A program made the position numbers and the translations under genes. From Limonium bicolor (taxonomy: Eukaryota > Streptophyta > Magnoliopsida > Caryophyllales > Plumbaginaceae), in the NCBI GenBank assembly GCA_023374045.1, contig CM041780.1:29630337-29694336 (forward strand): 64,000 bases of DNA, given 5' to 3'. Below are positions 46,440 through 57,408 of this stretch, in pieces (within the stretch, counting starts at the first letter, position 1; each line of letters opens with the position of its first letter). A model generated the notes under the pieces. That model was not told the DNA's origin. It worked only from the letters and a program-made list of their open reading frames with translations, and searched no databases.

Positions 46440-48981
46440 TGAAATACCCCAAACCTTATTATGTTGTTTAAACATTTAAATATGGTATATTAAGACTAAA
46501 TAGAGTCTTAGAAGCATTAGTAAACAAATCTAAACGATAGAAAACACAAAATGTGCTTTAAGGTCAATAAGAGCCAAAATGTGCTCTAAGCTTGGGATAA
46601 GCTTGGTTAAGACCTAATGAACTTATCAAGACCTTATTTATATACTAATGAACATATCAAACCAATTAGCAAAGAAAACCAAGCTTGAAAACAAGTTAAA
46701 ACACAAAATGTGCTTTAAGGAGTCTTAAAGCACATTTTTGAAAAATTGTCTTGTAAATAAGTTTTGAATGGATAAATGTCCATCATTACTCTTTAATTAA
46801 CATGTGTACTATATAGTATCACATTTGGAAGTCTATATCAATGGGAAATCAAAAATTTCACTTCTATGTGCCTTGTTTTTATGAATAGTGACTTTTATAA
46901 GCTAGTTTGTAACATATGTTATAATAAGTGAGAAAATTGACAAATAAAGACTATAATACCCCTAAGTACTATTGGGGGCCGGTTTTCTTAAGTGTGGTGA
47001 CTCACCACTCTCTTGTTAACATGTTAAGTAAATAAATATGACTAACTAAAGTACTATTTACTTTATAACTACAAATATCTTCTAAAAGCAAGTTTATCTT
47101 CATTTCTCCCTTCTTCCTTGCATTCTCACGGTTCCAACTCCATCTTCTTCCTCTCTTTCACGGTAATACCACACCACCACCATTAAACTCCATCTTTGAT
47201 CTCTTGTAACTTCTAGCTCACTTAACCAAATCAAAAACAAACACCACCATTCTCTTAGTCTCATCAAGCTCTTCATTCCTATCTTCTCAAAACTTCAGGA
47301 CCACCATTTCAGTGCCATGGAGTTCCACCATTGAAGGAGCTTGAGCTTGTATTTCTACATATTATTGCTCTCCTTTGCTTCTAGGTAAGGAATCTTAAAT
47401 AAACACTTCATTTCCTCCATGTTTTGTTGTTGACCGAAAATGCCCATTGAAGGTGCTCTTTATATGGCTTTGTTTTAGCTTCATTCCAACCTTTCATGGA
47501 CTAGGTGGAGTCCTCTCTTGATAGATATTCAAACTCTCTTCAAAGACCAAGGTAAAACAACTACATTAATGTTTTTGAAATAATGTAAACCTAGGGTTTA
47601 CAATGAGATGAAGCATAAGACTTGTATACTCATTACATCGTTTGTATAATGTTTAGAAGTTGACAAACAATCTAAAGCCTTGCCGATTTTAAACAAGGAA
47701 ACAAGAAAGAAGTTTGTGAGGAAAAGAGGTAAATATGCTAACCTAATGTGGTTTAAAGTCTTAGGAGAAATGAGCTTGTATTGCTTATGAAAATGATCTA
47801 AGGAGCCAATGGGAAGTGACTTAGAAGAATGCTCTTAAGGGTTTAGTAAAAGGCATATGAGTTGTTGAGTGTATTTGCAGGTCAAAGGCAATTATATTGT
47901 GGAAATTCAGTGTTTATGATTATGCATTTTAAGGGCCTAAGAGCCATGTTATTTAAGGGCCTAAGAGCCATGCTATTTAAATTATGCACTATATTGTGAT
48001 GAAGTGCTATATGTGTGAAGTTTGTGTATAAGAAAGTGTTTGATGGATTTTTAGTGTTCTTGGTTGTTTGATGGTGAAAACAATGTGTTTTGGTTAGTAA
48101 TGTTCTAGGAGAACCTATGTCAAAATTTAGGTAACAAACAAGAAGTTCTAAGGTTAAATTGAGTTTGATAAGTTAAGAAATGTTTAGAATGGTTAAGTGC
48201 TTTCCTTGTGAAAGAAACATGCATTAAGGTGTTTAATGATGTAAAAAGGGCTTAGGTAATGTTCTAGAGGATTTAGAATGCAAAAGAATGCTTTGGGACA
48301 GTTCAAGATTCTTGATGAGGTTGTATTTAGGACTTGTGTATTGTTGGTGAAAAAGGGATGAGGTGGATTGTTATATGAGAAGCTATAAACTTGTGAAGAT
48401 GTTTAAGAAATTGTTTAGGAAGAAAAGATGTTTGGGAGATGATGTAGTAGTGGTGAGGAAACATTATTGGCATAGTGGTTATCATAGGTATGAAACACCA
48501 CTTACAGAACCAAGAAGGAAATAACATAAGTGTTAGAAATTTCGGTATGGAAGGAGTATGTGTTAAGGAGATAGATAATGAATTTATGGATGTTGTATGA
48601 GGGTTTGAGGGTACTAAATGATGTTAGGAAACATTAGGAGGCTTTAGGAGAAGTTTGGTGAAGATTTGACAAAGTTTGGGCAAGTTTTGATGGCATCCGA
48701 CCCAGGGGTCCGACCCAAGTTTGGGTCGGACAGCCTCTGTTAGACGTCAGTAAATGGTTCTGGAACGGTCCGACCCAGAGGACTTGGGTCGGACATGGGT
48801 CGGACGGTCATGTTTTGGTGGACGGTAAATGTTCTGGAATGGTCCGACCCAGTCGAGTGAGTCGGACATGGGTCGGACATGGTTGTTTTGTAAGGCGGTA
48901 GATGTTCTGTAATGGTCCGACCCAGTCGAGTGAGTCGGACATGGGTCGGACATGGTTGTTTTGTAAGGCGGTAGATGTTAT
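46440..48981 (+). repeat. 5' LTR of D, left part
   Basis: Starts TGAAATACCCCAAACC and shares blocks with E and B's LTRs. Its array begins at about 48696. E interrupts it within the array. Excluding E, the whole LTR is about 4.09 kb. Reading frames in it are not gene-like. Confidence 0.9.
48696..48981. repeat. Palindromic array in the D LTR, left part (GTCCGACCCA type)
   Basis: Units of about 70 bases pairing GGTCCGACCCA with TGGGTCGGAC, with a GTAAATGGTTCTGGAA-like spacer. The array continues at 53106-53294 after E. Confidence 0.9.
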
Positions 48982-51900
48982 TGAAATACCCCAAACTTAG
49001 ATATGGTGTTTAAATGATAAACCAAGATATAAGAAGGCTAAATAATGCCTTAGAAACATTAAGAAACATTTCTAATCAAAGAAAATATAAGGAAACACCA
49101 AAAAGAGCAGTTTAAGCAAAAACGTGCTCTAAGCTTGGAGAGACATGGGAGAGTACCCAAATATTGTTCTAAGACCTTAGTAATATCCTAATGGTCATTT
49201 TAAGCCAATTACCAAAGAAAACCAAGCTTGAAAACAAGTTAAAATACAAAATGTGCTTTAAGGAGTCTTAAAGCACGTTTTTGAAAAATTGTCTTGTAAA
49301 TGAGTTTTGAATGGCTAAATGTCCATCATTACTCCTTAATTAATATGTGTACTATATAGTATCACATTTAGAGGTCTATATCAATGGGAAATCAAAAATT
49401 TCACAACAATGTGCCTTGTTTTTTATGAATAGTGAATTTATTAAGCTAGTTTATAACATAAGTCTATATAAGTGAGACATTTGGTCAACAAAGACTAAAC
49501 TACCCTCATTCACAAAAGGGGGCCGGTTTCTTTAAGTGTGACTCGCCACACTTATCTAACTAAGTAAAGAGAAAGCAAGATAAGTAAGTTATAAAGCATA
49601 AAACACTATTCACCTTTTAAGATAAATATCACATTTGCTTACCTCTCTCCTCACTTTTTCATTTTCCCTTGTTGCCCACGATTTCTTGCTCTCTTTCTCT
49701 TCTCCATTCACGTAGAGCTCACCTCCATGAAAGCTCCACCTTCTCTTGCACACCACTTGCTCATTTAAGCTCCAAATCCAAAACAAAATACATATTCCTC
49801 TTAGTTAGCTCAAGCTCCTTCTTCCTATCTTTTCAAAACTTCAAGAGCTTCATTTTGGTGCCAAGTCAAACCACCATTAGAGGAGGAAATTCAAGTTTGG
49901 AGACTCCATTGGCATCTCCATTCTCTTAAGGTAAAGAAAGTGTAAGAAAATCTAGGTTTCCACCATTTTCTTCACTTGACCGAAAATATATACTCATGGG
50001 ACTCCATGTTTATGCCTTGTTCTAGCTTGTTTCTACTCTTCAAAGGAGAGAGGAGGTCCTTCTTGCTTCACATCCAAGTTGTCTTGAGAAACCAAGGTAA
50101 AATAATCACATTAATACCTTAAAACATATTTTTTAAACCTAGGGTTTGTTCCTTAGGGTTAATGTGTTATCTAGTACTCATTGGAGTCATTGGATATTGG
50201 TTAGAACATTGGCAAGGAGAATCACATTGGTGACCGAGATTGAACAAAGAAAACCTAAGGAGAAAAGCTTTTAAGCTTGTGAGAAAACAAGGTAAATTAC
50301 TTACCTTAAGGTGTCTTGTTGTTTAAGGGAATGAGATGTGGATATATGATGAGTTTAGTGTAGAGTTTATATTAGGAAGGTGCTATAAAACCTAGGAGAA
50401 ACAATGACTATTCTTGTGAACTTGTGACTAAGGAGCAAATGAGAAAAGAGATAGTTTAAGAATATAAAGGTGAAGTACAAGAAGCATTTTATTTCAATGG
50501 GAGCCTTGTTGAGTGTATTCGCAGGTTGAAGGCAAATATATGTGGAAATTCAGTGGTTAAGATTATTGTCATTTAAGGGCCTAAGTGCCAAGCATTTTAA
50601 GTTTAAGCATTATATGATGATGTGGTGAAGTTTTAGTGTAAATTGGGTGTTAAGGTGTCGTGATGAGAATTTGAGTGGTATTGGTTGTTTGATGGAGAAA
50701 AACCATTTGTTAGGAGGTACTATATACTAGAGAACCCATGGCAAAATTTAAAGGAGTGTTTAAGTGTTTAAGATATCCTAAGGGAATTTAATGACTAAGA
50801 AAGTACTAGGAGTGTTCTATGGGTTGTCTTGATGAAAAAGGGTGAAGTTAAGGTGTTTTAATGACTTATGATGACTTAGGTATCACCATGGAAGATTTAG
50901 GAATCAAGAGAACGTATTCGAGTGTTTAGGACTTAGGCAAATGTTGATGCACAACTAGGAAGGAAATAATGTGATGATGATGGAAGTTTAGACTTGTTAA
51001 GGAACCCTAAGTAAATGTTTAAAAGAGTTTTAGATAGAGAGAGATGCTTGGGAGATGATGTTATAGTGGTGAAGGAAACATTTGGCATAGTGGTTACACT
51101 AGGTATGAACCACCACCTAGAAACCTAGAGGAAAACATTACAAGTGTTAGCATTATTACAAGGAAAATGCATAATGACTAAGGTGGATCTTGGTGGATGA
51201 TTTAAGGTATTTTAAGGAGGGCTTAAGGTGTATTTGAGGTGCCCAAATGAGGTTATAACATATGAGGATATATGAGGAGAAGTTTGGAGTTGAAAAGGAA
51301 TTTAGAAACAAGTTTTGGAGCCGACCGGCCTTAGGACCGGACTTGCAAGGTCGGTCGGGCTCTGTTACACTACCGGGAAATGTTTCTGGAATCGACCGGA
51401 CTTGGGGGACCGGACTTACAAGTCCGGTCGGGTTGTTTGTGAGGGGAAAATGTTTCTGGAATGGACCGGACATGGGACCGGACTTGTCAAGTCCGGTCGG
51501 CATGAATTTAGTACGGATAAGTCTCTGGAACGACCGGACATAGGACCGGACATGTAAGTCCGGTCGGAGTGAATTTTCCAACGGTAAAAGGTACTGAATG
51601 GACCGGACTGGCAAGTCCGGTCGGTAAGTCCGGTCGAGCTAAAAAAAAAAAAAAGAATCCAATTTCTAAAATGGTAATGGGTAATGAGGTATGCCCTTGG
51701 TAGGGTAGTAATGATGGGACCCTAAAACTGAGGAATTAAGTAAGATTAAGTATAAGTGGTAATGTTAAAGTTAAAGTTTGTAAGATTAAGTGATAAAGAC
51801 TTGAGAGGTTATTGAATGGAAGTCCTTAGGGACTAAGGAGTTAAGAGGTGCAAAAACTAATAACCTAAAATGAATGATGTTTAGGTTTGTGAATTGGGAC

Positions 51901-53105
51901 CCCAAAGAAGGTTAAACAAACAACGATCGACGGTGAACGGTACAATCCTTCTTGTGACCGCTTGCTAACGAGGTGTCCCTCGGCTTGTGTGCTATCTGTT
52001 TATTTGCTATGACTAAAACAAGATAAAGTGCAACCGGTTATATTGTTCTCGTTGTGATTGTGTTATATTTACCAACCCGCGAGATTTGAGATTGTTACTA
52101 ACCAAGTTTAGTACTTACTGAGTTAAGATAAGAGTTAAGTTGATGGCTGTTGGTTAATGCCCGTTAAGGCTTAGCTAGCACATGGTGTTTAAGATGTCTA
52201 CTAACTGGAACTTGAGTGAGGAAACCCGGGACCGATCTCCGGTCATGCATGCTAAGTGAAAGGGGGACGGTATCTGAATCAGATCCGCCCCCCGCTTAAG
52301 GACTTGTCTTCGGACTTGTAGCCTAGGGCCGGTTGCCGGCTCAGCTACGCTGGACTCCGTCCAGAGTAGGTGGCATTAAGATGGTGCGGTGGGTCACCTA
52401 ACATCCCAGGTTCGAATTAAGCTACAACCAATCCCTCCAGGAAAGGTTTGTATACTGAGATTAAGATTAAGATTGAGATTAAGATTGAGATTAAGATTAA
52501 GGTAAGGTAAGGAACTGAGATTAAGGAAATGAGGACTAAGGAGGGGGTTACTAATCCACTTGTTAAGGGAACGCTTGAGTCGTTCATTGTTGTGAACCAT
52601 GTGTTCATCTGTGGGTATTGTTATTGCACTTCATATTAGTTTGTGTATGTAATAATTTCCATGCTATCGACAATTAGTCGTCGTAGCCCCGTTAGCTTGG
52701 GGGCCATGAGAGGGTGTACCAGCATTCGTGCTGACCCCCTCGGGGGCTATTTTTACACTTGCAGGTAAGAGGCCCATGAGGTGACGCACTACGAGAGTAG
52801 GAGCGGTTAGATTTAGGTGGGGACATTTATTTTGAATTCGGGTTGCGCCTGTGCACCCAACTGTTTATATTAAACTGTTGTAAGTTTAAGATTACGTTTG
52901 AGATACTAGTACTCGGTTGGTTTGGGATTGTGGATGTTGATGTTTTGAGTTGGATAAGTATTTTGGTTAAGTATTGTAATGTTAATCGGTATAATCTAAC
53001 GATCAGACCGTGGCAAGGTCCAGGTGTTGTTTATTTCCGCTGCGACGTATTCGATTAAGTGCTAAGATTGCGATAACCACGATAGGCTTTGGATGGGGTG
53101 TTACA
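48982..53105 (+). mobile_element. Element E: solo LTR of family 1 (4.1 kb)
   Basis: TGAAATACCCC...GGGGTGTTACA, near-identical in reverse to B's LTRs, with its own array (51320-51640) and (TTAAGA)-like simple repeat (52458-52510). It has no primer site or coding region. Unlike B, C and H it lacks a matching five-base duplication: GTTAT on the left, TCTGT on the right. It sits inside the tandem array of D's LTR. Confidence 0.9.
51320..51640. repeat. Palindromic array in E (GACCGGACTT type)
   Basis: Same unit type as in B, reverse orientation, bordered by an A-run at about 51641-51654. Confidence 0.9.
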
Positions 53106-54654
53106 TCTGTAATGGTCCGACCCAGTCAAGTGAGTCGGACATGGGTCGGACGTGTATGTTCAAAGGACGAAGAAATCTCTGGAATGGTCCGACCCAGATG
53201 GTTGGTCAGACATGGGTCGGACAAGTAAAGTTTTTCAAATCCAAAAATCACTGGAAGGGTCCGACCCAGTTGTGGGCCGGACAGTGGGTCGGACAGACCA
53301 AAATTTGTCAAAAAAAAAAAAACAGTAAAGAATGTGGCAAATGTAATTAGCACCCTAGGGTATAATGAAGGTAATGAAGGATTAGTTGGGCATTAAAAAC
53401 ATGTCATACAATCATGTTAAACATTTAGTAAGTTTGAAGTTAAATAATTAATTAACCGGCGTTATTAATCATGTATAGGAGTGACCTACGGGGAAATCAA
53501 TCGAAGCAAGGACCAAGGTATGATTTTCTTGCAGTCTGTTGCCTACCGGTTTACAGGCTTGTGTGTTGTTTTCTGTATGCTTATGACGTTATAAGACTTA
53601 AACATGCAATGAGTTTACAGTTGTTCATATTATCGTGATGTTATGATGTGACTCATTTCCTTGTATGTGTCTAACGTGACTTACCACCTGTTGTGTATTG
53701 GTTGTTAAGTTCCACGTGAACTTCTAACAAGTGCTAACTGGGAAGTGAGGATCCGGTTGTCCGGTCATGCATGTAAGTTAAGAGTAGATATCTGAATCAG
53801 ATTCTTTGTTGTTAAGATTGTTCTCCTTAATTTGGCGTTCGATCTCCCGCTAGCTTCCTCCAAAGCTTACCTATTTTGACTTATGATCGGTTTAGTGGGA
53901 ACATGTGTTTGTGTGGTGTGTTCGGGTCACTATATCCGCACCATCTGTGACTTAAGTTACACGTTCGAATAACAGAACGGTAATGAGTGTGTGTAATGAG
54001 CTTAACATGAGGGTGAATCATTCTCTAGGCTCTTATGTTGTTTAACCTTCTTGGTTTGTTATTGTGGAAAGAGTATCCACTGTGTATGTGATGTTGTGCT
54101 ATGCACTATTGATGCTATGCCACATGTAATGTTATGTTACGTTATGTTATGTTAAAAATGAATGTCATGTTATCATGACAATTAGTTGCGCGTATCCCGG
54201 TAGCCGATGGGCTACGCGTTAACAATACCAGCCAAGGGTTGCTGACCCCCTCGGGGGCTCCATATTTTTACTGCAGGATGAGGATCGAGGAAGTAGAGTG
54301 GCTGTAGGATCTAGGCTGCAGTTGTATTTTGGTTTATTTTGGATGTTGAGCCCAGGATGCGCCTGTGCTCCCGTGGCATTGTATTTTGATTCCGTTGAAA
54401 CTACTATGGCGGTATAATGATAGTTTACAGTGAAAGGATGTAATTAAATGCTCGGTATTGTATATGATGTATTAATGGTTTTAGTTCTATGCTCAGGAGT
54501 CTGATCATCAGACCGGTACACTTGTATTTATTCTGCCTTGTTAACCACGTGGGTGGTTGACGGCGTTGTAGCACCGAAGCGTTTAGTTATTGTTTAGTCG
54601 TTTATTTCCGCTACGATTTCAGTTAGTTGTGAAGTAAGATGTAGGGGTGTTACA
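53106..54654 (+). repeat. 5' LTR of D, right part
   Basis: Resumes the array (to about 53294, then an A-run) and ends GGGGTGTTACA just before the primer site. No gene is visible in the 1.5 kb. Confidence 0.9.
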
Positions 54655-54659
54655 AAAAG

Positions 54660-54671
54660 TGGTATCAGAGC
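54660..54671 (+). promoter_or_regulatory. Primer-binding site of element D (initiator Met-tRNA)
   Basis: TGGTATCAGAGC five bases after the LTR. It overlaps a perfect inverted repeat, ATCAGAGCGA-TACT-TCGCTCTGAT, whose changed arm bases still pair. Confidence 0.95.
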
Positions 54672-54872
54672 GATACTTCGCTCTGATGACTAGAATACCG
54701 AGCTTAGGAAAATACCGAGTTAGGAAACCTAACTATAGTTACCTAAGTGATCAGTTATGGAAAGGTTAACCACTAACCAAGTGTGGAGATACCTTGTTGT
54801 CGGGAAAACGTCTCAACCGTTGGAACTGATAAGTGTGTAAGCATAATGCTAATGATGTTCGTGTGAATTCAG
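54672..54872 (+). other. 5' leader of element D
   Basis: Non-coding leader of about 0.2 kb. It ends in AATTCAG directly before the gag ATG, like B. Confidence 0.6.
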
Positions 54873-55547
54873 ATGTCAGGTAGACCGAGAGGTAGAGGCC
54901 GCGGAAGCGGTACTGGAGATACGGATGACCAGGGCGAAAATACTACGGCTGAAGTTATGGCCGAAGCTGTAGCGGCCGCCGTAGCCCAAATGGTCCTACA
55001 ACTTGTAGCTTCAATTCAGCAGGGGCAACAGCCCGAAGTTCAACCACCACCTCCACCGCCACGAGAGACCAACTGGGTCAAGGCATTGGCAGATCTTAGA
55101 CCCCCTTCATTTCTTGAGGAGACCGACCCACGTAAGCTGGAGGCGTACATCTCCGAGTTGGAGACCGCCTACGAGACCTTGGATGTGCCTGTTGGGGCCA
55201 AGGTCCGTCTTGCCGCTTACTACCTGAAGGGTTTGGCACGGAGTTGGTGGAAGCTTGTGAGAGAGGACCGGATGGCGGATCCTCAGTTCGGATGGAGGGA
55301 GTACACGGCTCTTCTGCGAGCTAAATACTACCCTGCGCATGTTCAAGAGGCCAAGCGCTTGGAGCTGGATAGTCTGAGGCAGGGGGACAAGGTGTCGGTT
55401 GATGAGTACTACACTGCATTCACCGGCCTTATCCACCTGTTGCCGGACCTGGGATACTCGAACCGGGTGCTGGTAAACCGTTTCTACAACGGTCTCAGCC
55501 ACCGTCTTCGCTATGGGATGGGGCCAGCTGAGTATACTACCTTGCAG
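54873..55547 (+). CDS. gag: Gag exon 1 of element D: matrix/capsid
   Basis: Particle-forming Gag. The Met at 54873 opens an Arg/Gly-rich head (MSGRPRGRGRGSGTG), like B. An acidic and Ala-rich stretch, a run of prolines (QPPPPPPRETNWVKALA) and the Gag domain follow (VRLAAYYLKGLARSWWKLV, about residues 108-126; FYNGLSHRLRYGMG near the end). It is open to the intron 1 donor after YTTLQ. Without splicing the frame ends two codons later. Confidence 0.93.
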
Positions 55548-55651
55548 GTAATTTAAATGAAGTGTGATATGAATAAGTGTAATCCATAAGTGAGTATTAA
55601 TGTGAGTTTGTGAGTCTGTATTGCGGGGCATGACTGACATCCTAAATTCAG
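55548..55651 (+). other. Intron 1 of element D gag
   Basis: CTTGCAG/GTAATT to AAATTCAG/GAGTGC, 104 bases, phase 0. An in-frame TAA lies just after the donor, so the knuckles can be reached only by splicing. Confidence 0.75.
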
Positions 55652-55913
55652 GAGTGCTATCATGCCGCTGCTAAGGTTGAGATTACCGTCCGTCTAAGGG
55701 ACGAGGAGAATGCGCACAAGCGCAAGGCCACGAGCGAGGGCCAGAGTCCGCAGGGGTACGGGGGAGGAAAGAAGAAGAAGAAACCTTATCCCCAGCCCCA
55801 GAAGAGTCAGCACCAGGGTGACAAGGGCCAAGCCCAAACCACCACAGCTGAGGAGCCACTGAAGCTCACATATGCTTACGCGGCGAAACCCCTACGCTCT
55901 TACCCACCTAAGG
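55652..55913 (+). CDS. gag: Gag exon 2 of element D
   Basis: Begins ECYHAAAKVEITVRLRDEE, then a Lys/Gln-rich linker (GGGKKKKKPYPQPQKSQ-like) and ends KPLRSYPPK at the donor. Open, with strong similarity to exon 2 of A and B. Confidence 0.87.
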
Positions 55914-55993
55914 GTAATTATTTAATCATGTGTGACAAGTTGAAGTGTATGATGTTAAGTTGTGAAATAAGTATTGATTGTGTATTGTGATAG
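55914..55993 (+). other. Intron 2 of element D gag
   Basis: CCTAAGG/GTAATT to GTGATAG/CAG, 80 bases, phase 1. An acceptor three bases later (55996) would also keep the frame. Confidence 0.7.
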
Positions 55994-56338
55994 CAGCTAG
56001 CACGGGTTCTGGACTGGAGCACCACTATTACTGTAAGTGGTGTAACGGAGACCACCCCGGCAAGGACTGCAAAGGAAACGACGTACAGTGTCGTTACTGT
56101 GAGAAGTGGGGTCACCGTGACTACGAGTGTTACCGGAACCCCAACAGCAGAGTCAACAAGCCCAAAGGGCAGTGGAAGGGTAAGGCCACAGCAGCTATTG
56201 ATGGCCCGAAGACGGCTAACCAGCCACCCACAGATCAGAGGCACACTGATTCCCAGAAGGGGAAGGGGTCGGGGTCCGGCAAGGCCGCCCTGAATGTGGT
56301 GGACCGGTCTGAGGTGCCAGGGCCCTCTTCTAGACCAG
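55994..56338 (+). CDS. gag: Gag exon 3 of element D: two zinc knuckles
   Basis: Nucleocapsid with CKWCNGDHPGKDC (CX2CX3HX4C) and CRYCEKWGHRDYEC (CX2CX4HX4C), a basic tail, and the conserved end PSSRPG on the donor CCAG/GTACC. Open. Unspliced, it ends after two more codons. Confidence 0.88.
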
Positions 56339-56485
56339 GTACCGCCTAAACTGTTGAATGGAATAAGTAATTGCATACCACATTTCATGCATGTGTGTAT
56401 TAGTTAGTCCAAGTGTATTATCATGTGAGTAAAGAGTTAAAGTATAGTGTGAAAGTCACCTAATTAGATAATTCTAAACTTAAAG

Positions 56486-57218
56486 GAACCTTCAATATAT
56501 GTTATCCAATCCCACCCACACCAAACCCTGAAGAAACCACCATCAACATCACTGACTTTCCAATGGAGCAATGTCAGGTTATCCAGCCAGGTATGATACT
56601 CTTAAATGGATACCTGACACCGGAACCACAAGTCCATATCATCAGACGATGCAATGAACTTGGAGCAACACCTGGAGGTTCTACACACCTGAATACCTGA
56701 GCGGATCAAGAATGAGATTGAAGATGATGTGCATGGGTAAGGACTGGAATCCTTACACCAAGACATATCAAGAAGTGCGAGCGGAAGACGGAGCGAATGT
56801 ACCAATGATACCTGAGGAGTTCCTTGCGGTCGTGAACCACGCCGTGGGAATTGCTCAGCAAGTTGAAACGGATTCAATTCCAAGTGTTAAAGCAGATTTG
56901 TGTATTGTGAACTTCTACCAGAAGGGTGGACGATTAGGTTTACACCAAGATAAGGACGAGTCACCCGAGTCTCTAAGTAAGAGAGTACCCGTGGTGTCTT
57001 GGTCCATTGGTGATACCGCAATATTTATATATGGCAAGCAGAAGTGTGCTGATCTCGCAAAGAAGTTAGTACTAAAGTCAGGAGATGTGCTAATCATGGG
57101 TGGGCAGTCAAGGATGCTATATCATGGCATCAGAAAGATCAAACTGAATACCGCACCGTCGGCAGTGATCAATGCCACACACATGAAATCCGGACGTTTG
57201 AATTTGACCTTCAGATAG
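56486..57218 (+). pseudogene. AlkB-like Fe(II)/2-oxoglutarate dioxygenase of element D, one frameshift
   Basis: Predicted base demethylase. The exon begins after the acceptor at 56485 with FNICYPIP and VIQPGM, as in B. A one-base loss in the T-run near 56679-56680, inside the GGFYTPEY block, shifts the frame. The catalytic part is open from 56712 for 168 residues with NFY, H78 and D80 (LGLHQDKDE), H138 (MLYHGI), R162 and R168 (GRLNLTFR). The stop TAG comes two codons earlier than in A and B. All catalytic residues are kept, so the lesion is recent or an assembly error. Confidence 0.94.
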
Positions 57219-57408
57219 TTTTAAAGCCTTGTATAATTATGTAAGGTGTTAAGCCAGTATATGTTAAGGAAGTTATGTATGTGTTAGTCATGTTAGCAGT
57301 GTAAACCAACGTATGATGTAAAAAGAGTGAGTTAATGAATAAAGTGAAGCTGTTGAAGTATATCAACCGTGTTGTTACCCAATACTTATTAGTTTGCCAA
57401 TGACTTAG
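57219..57408 (+). other. Spacer between AlkB stop and protease acceptor of D
   Basis: About 190 bases of AT-rich non-coding sequence with several stops in each frame. The corresponding spacer is about 140-155 bases in A and B. Confidence 0.7.

Larger units (their letters stand above)
56339..57408 (+). other. Intron 3 (long form) of element D, containing the AlkB exon
   Basis: Donor GACCAG/GTACCG, acceptor GACTTAG/GCTGTGC (AG at 57407-57408), about 1,070 bases, joining Gag to protease in phase 1. The alternative acceptor TTAAAG/GAACC (56484-56485) makes a 147-base intron opening AlkB in the same phase. Confidence 0.7.

Noticed and set aside
52458..52510. Telomere-like repeat (TTAAGA/TTGAGA words)
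   Set aside because: It is not the plant telomere repeat TTTAGGG; it is a short degenerate simple repeat present in every family-1 LTR of the B type.
54865..54872. Leader intron ending at the gag start
   Set aside because: TTCAG before the ATG is shared by B and D, but I could not find a convincing shared donor in the short leader, so it is not called.
55107..55640. Minus-strand frame of 177 residues opposite gag of D
   Set aside because: It is the shadow of a conserved gag exon and shows no recognisable motif of its own.
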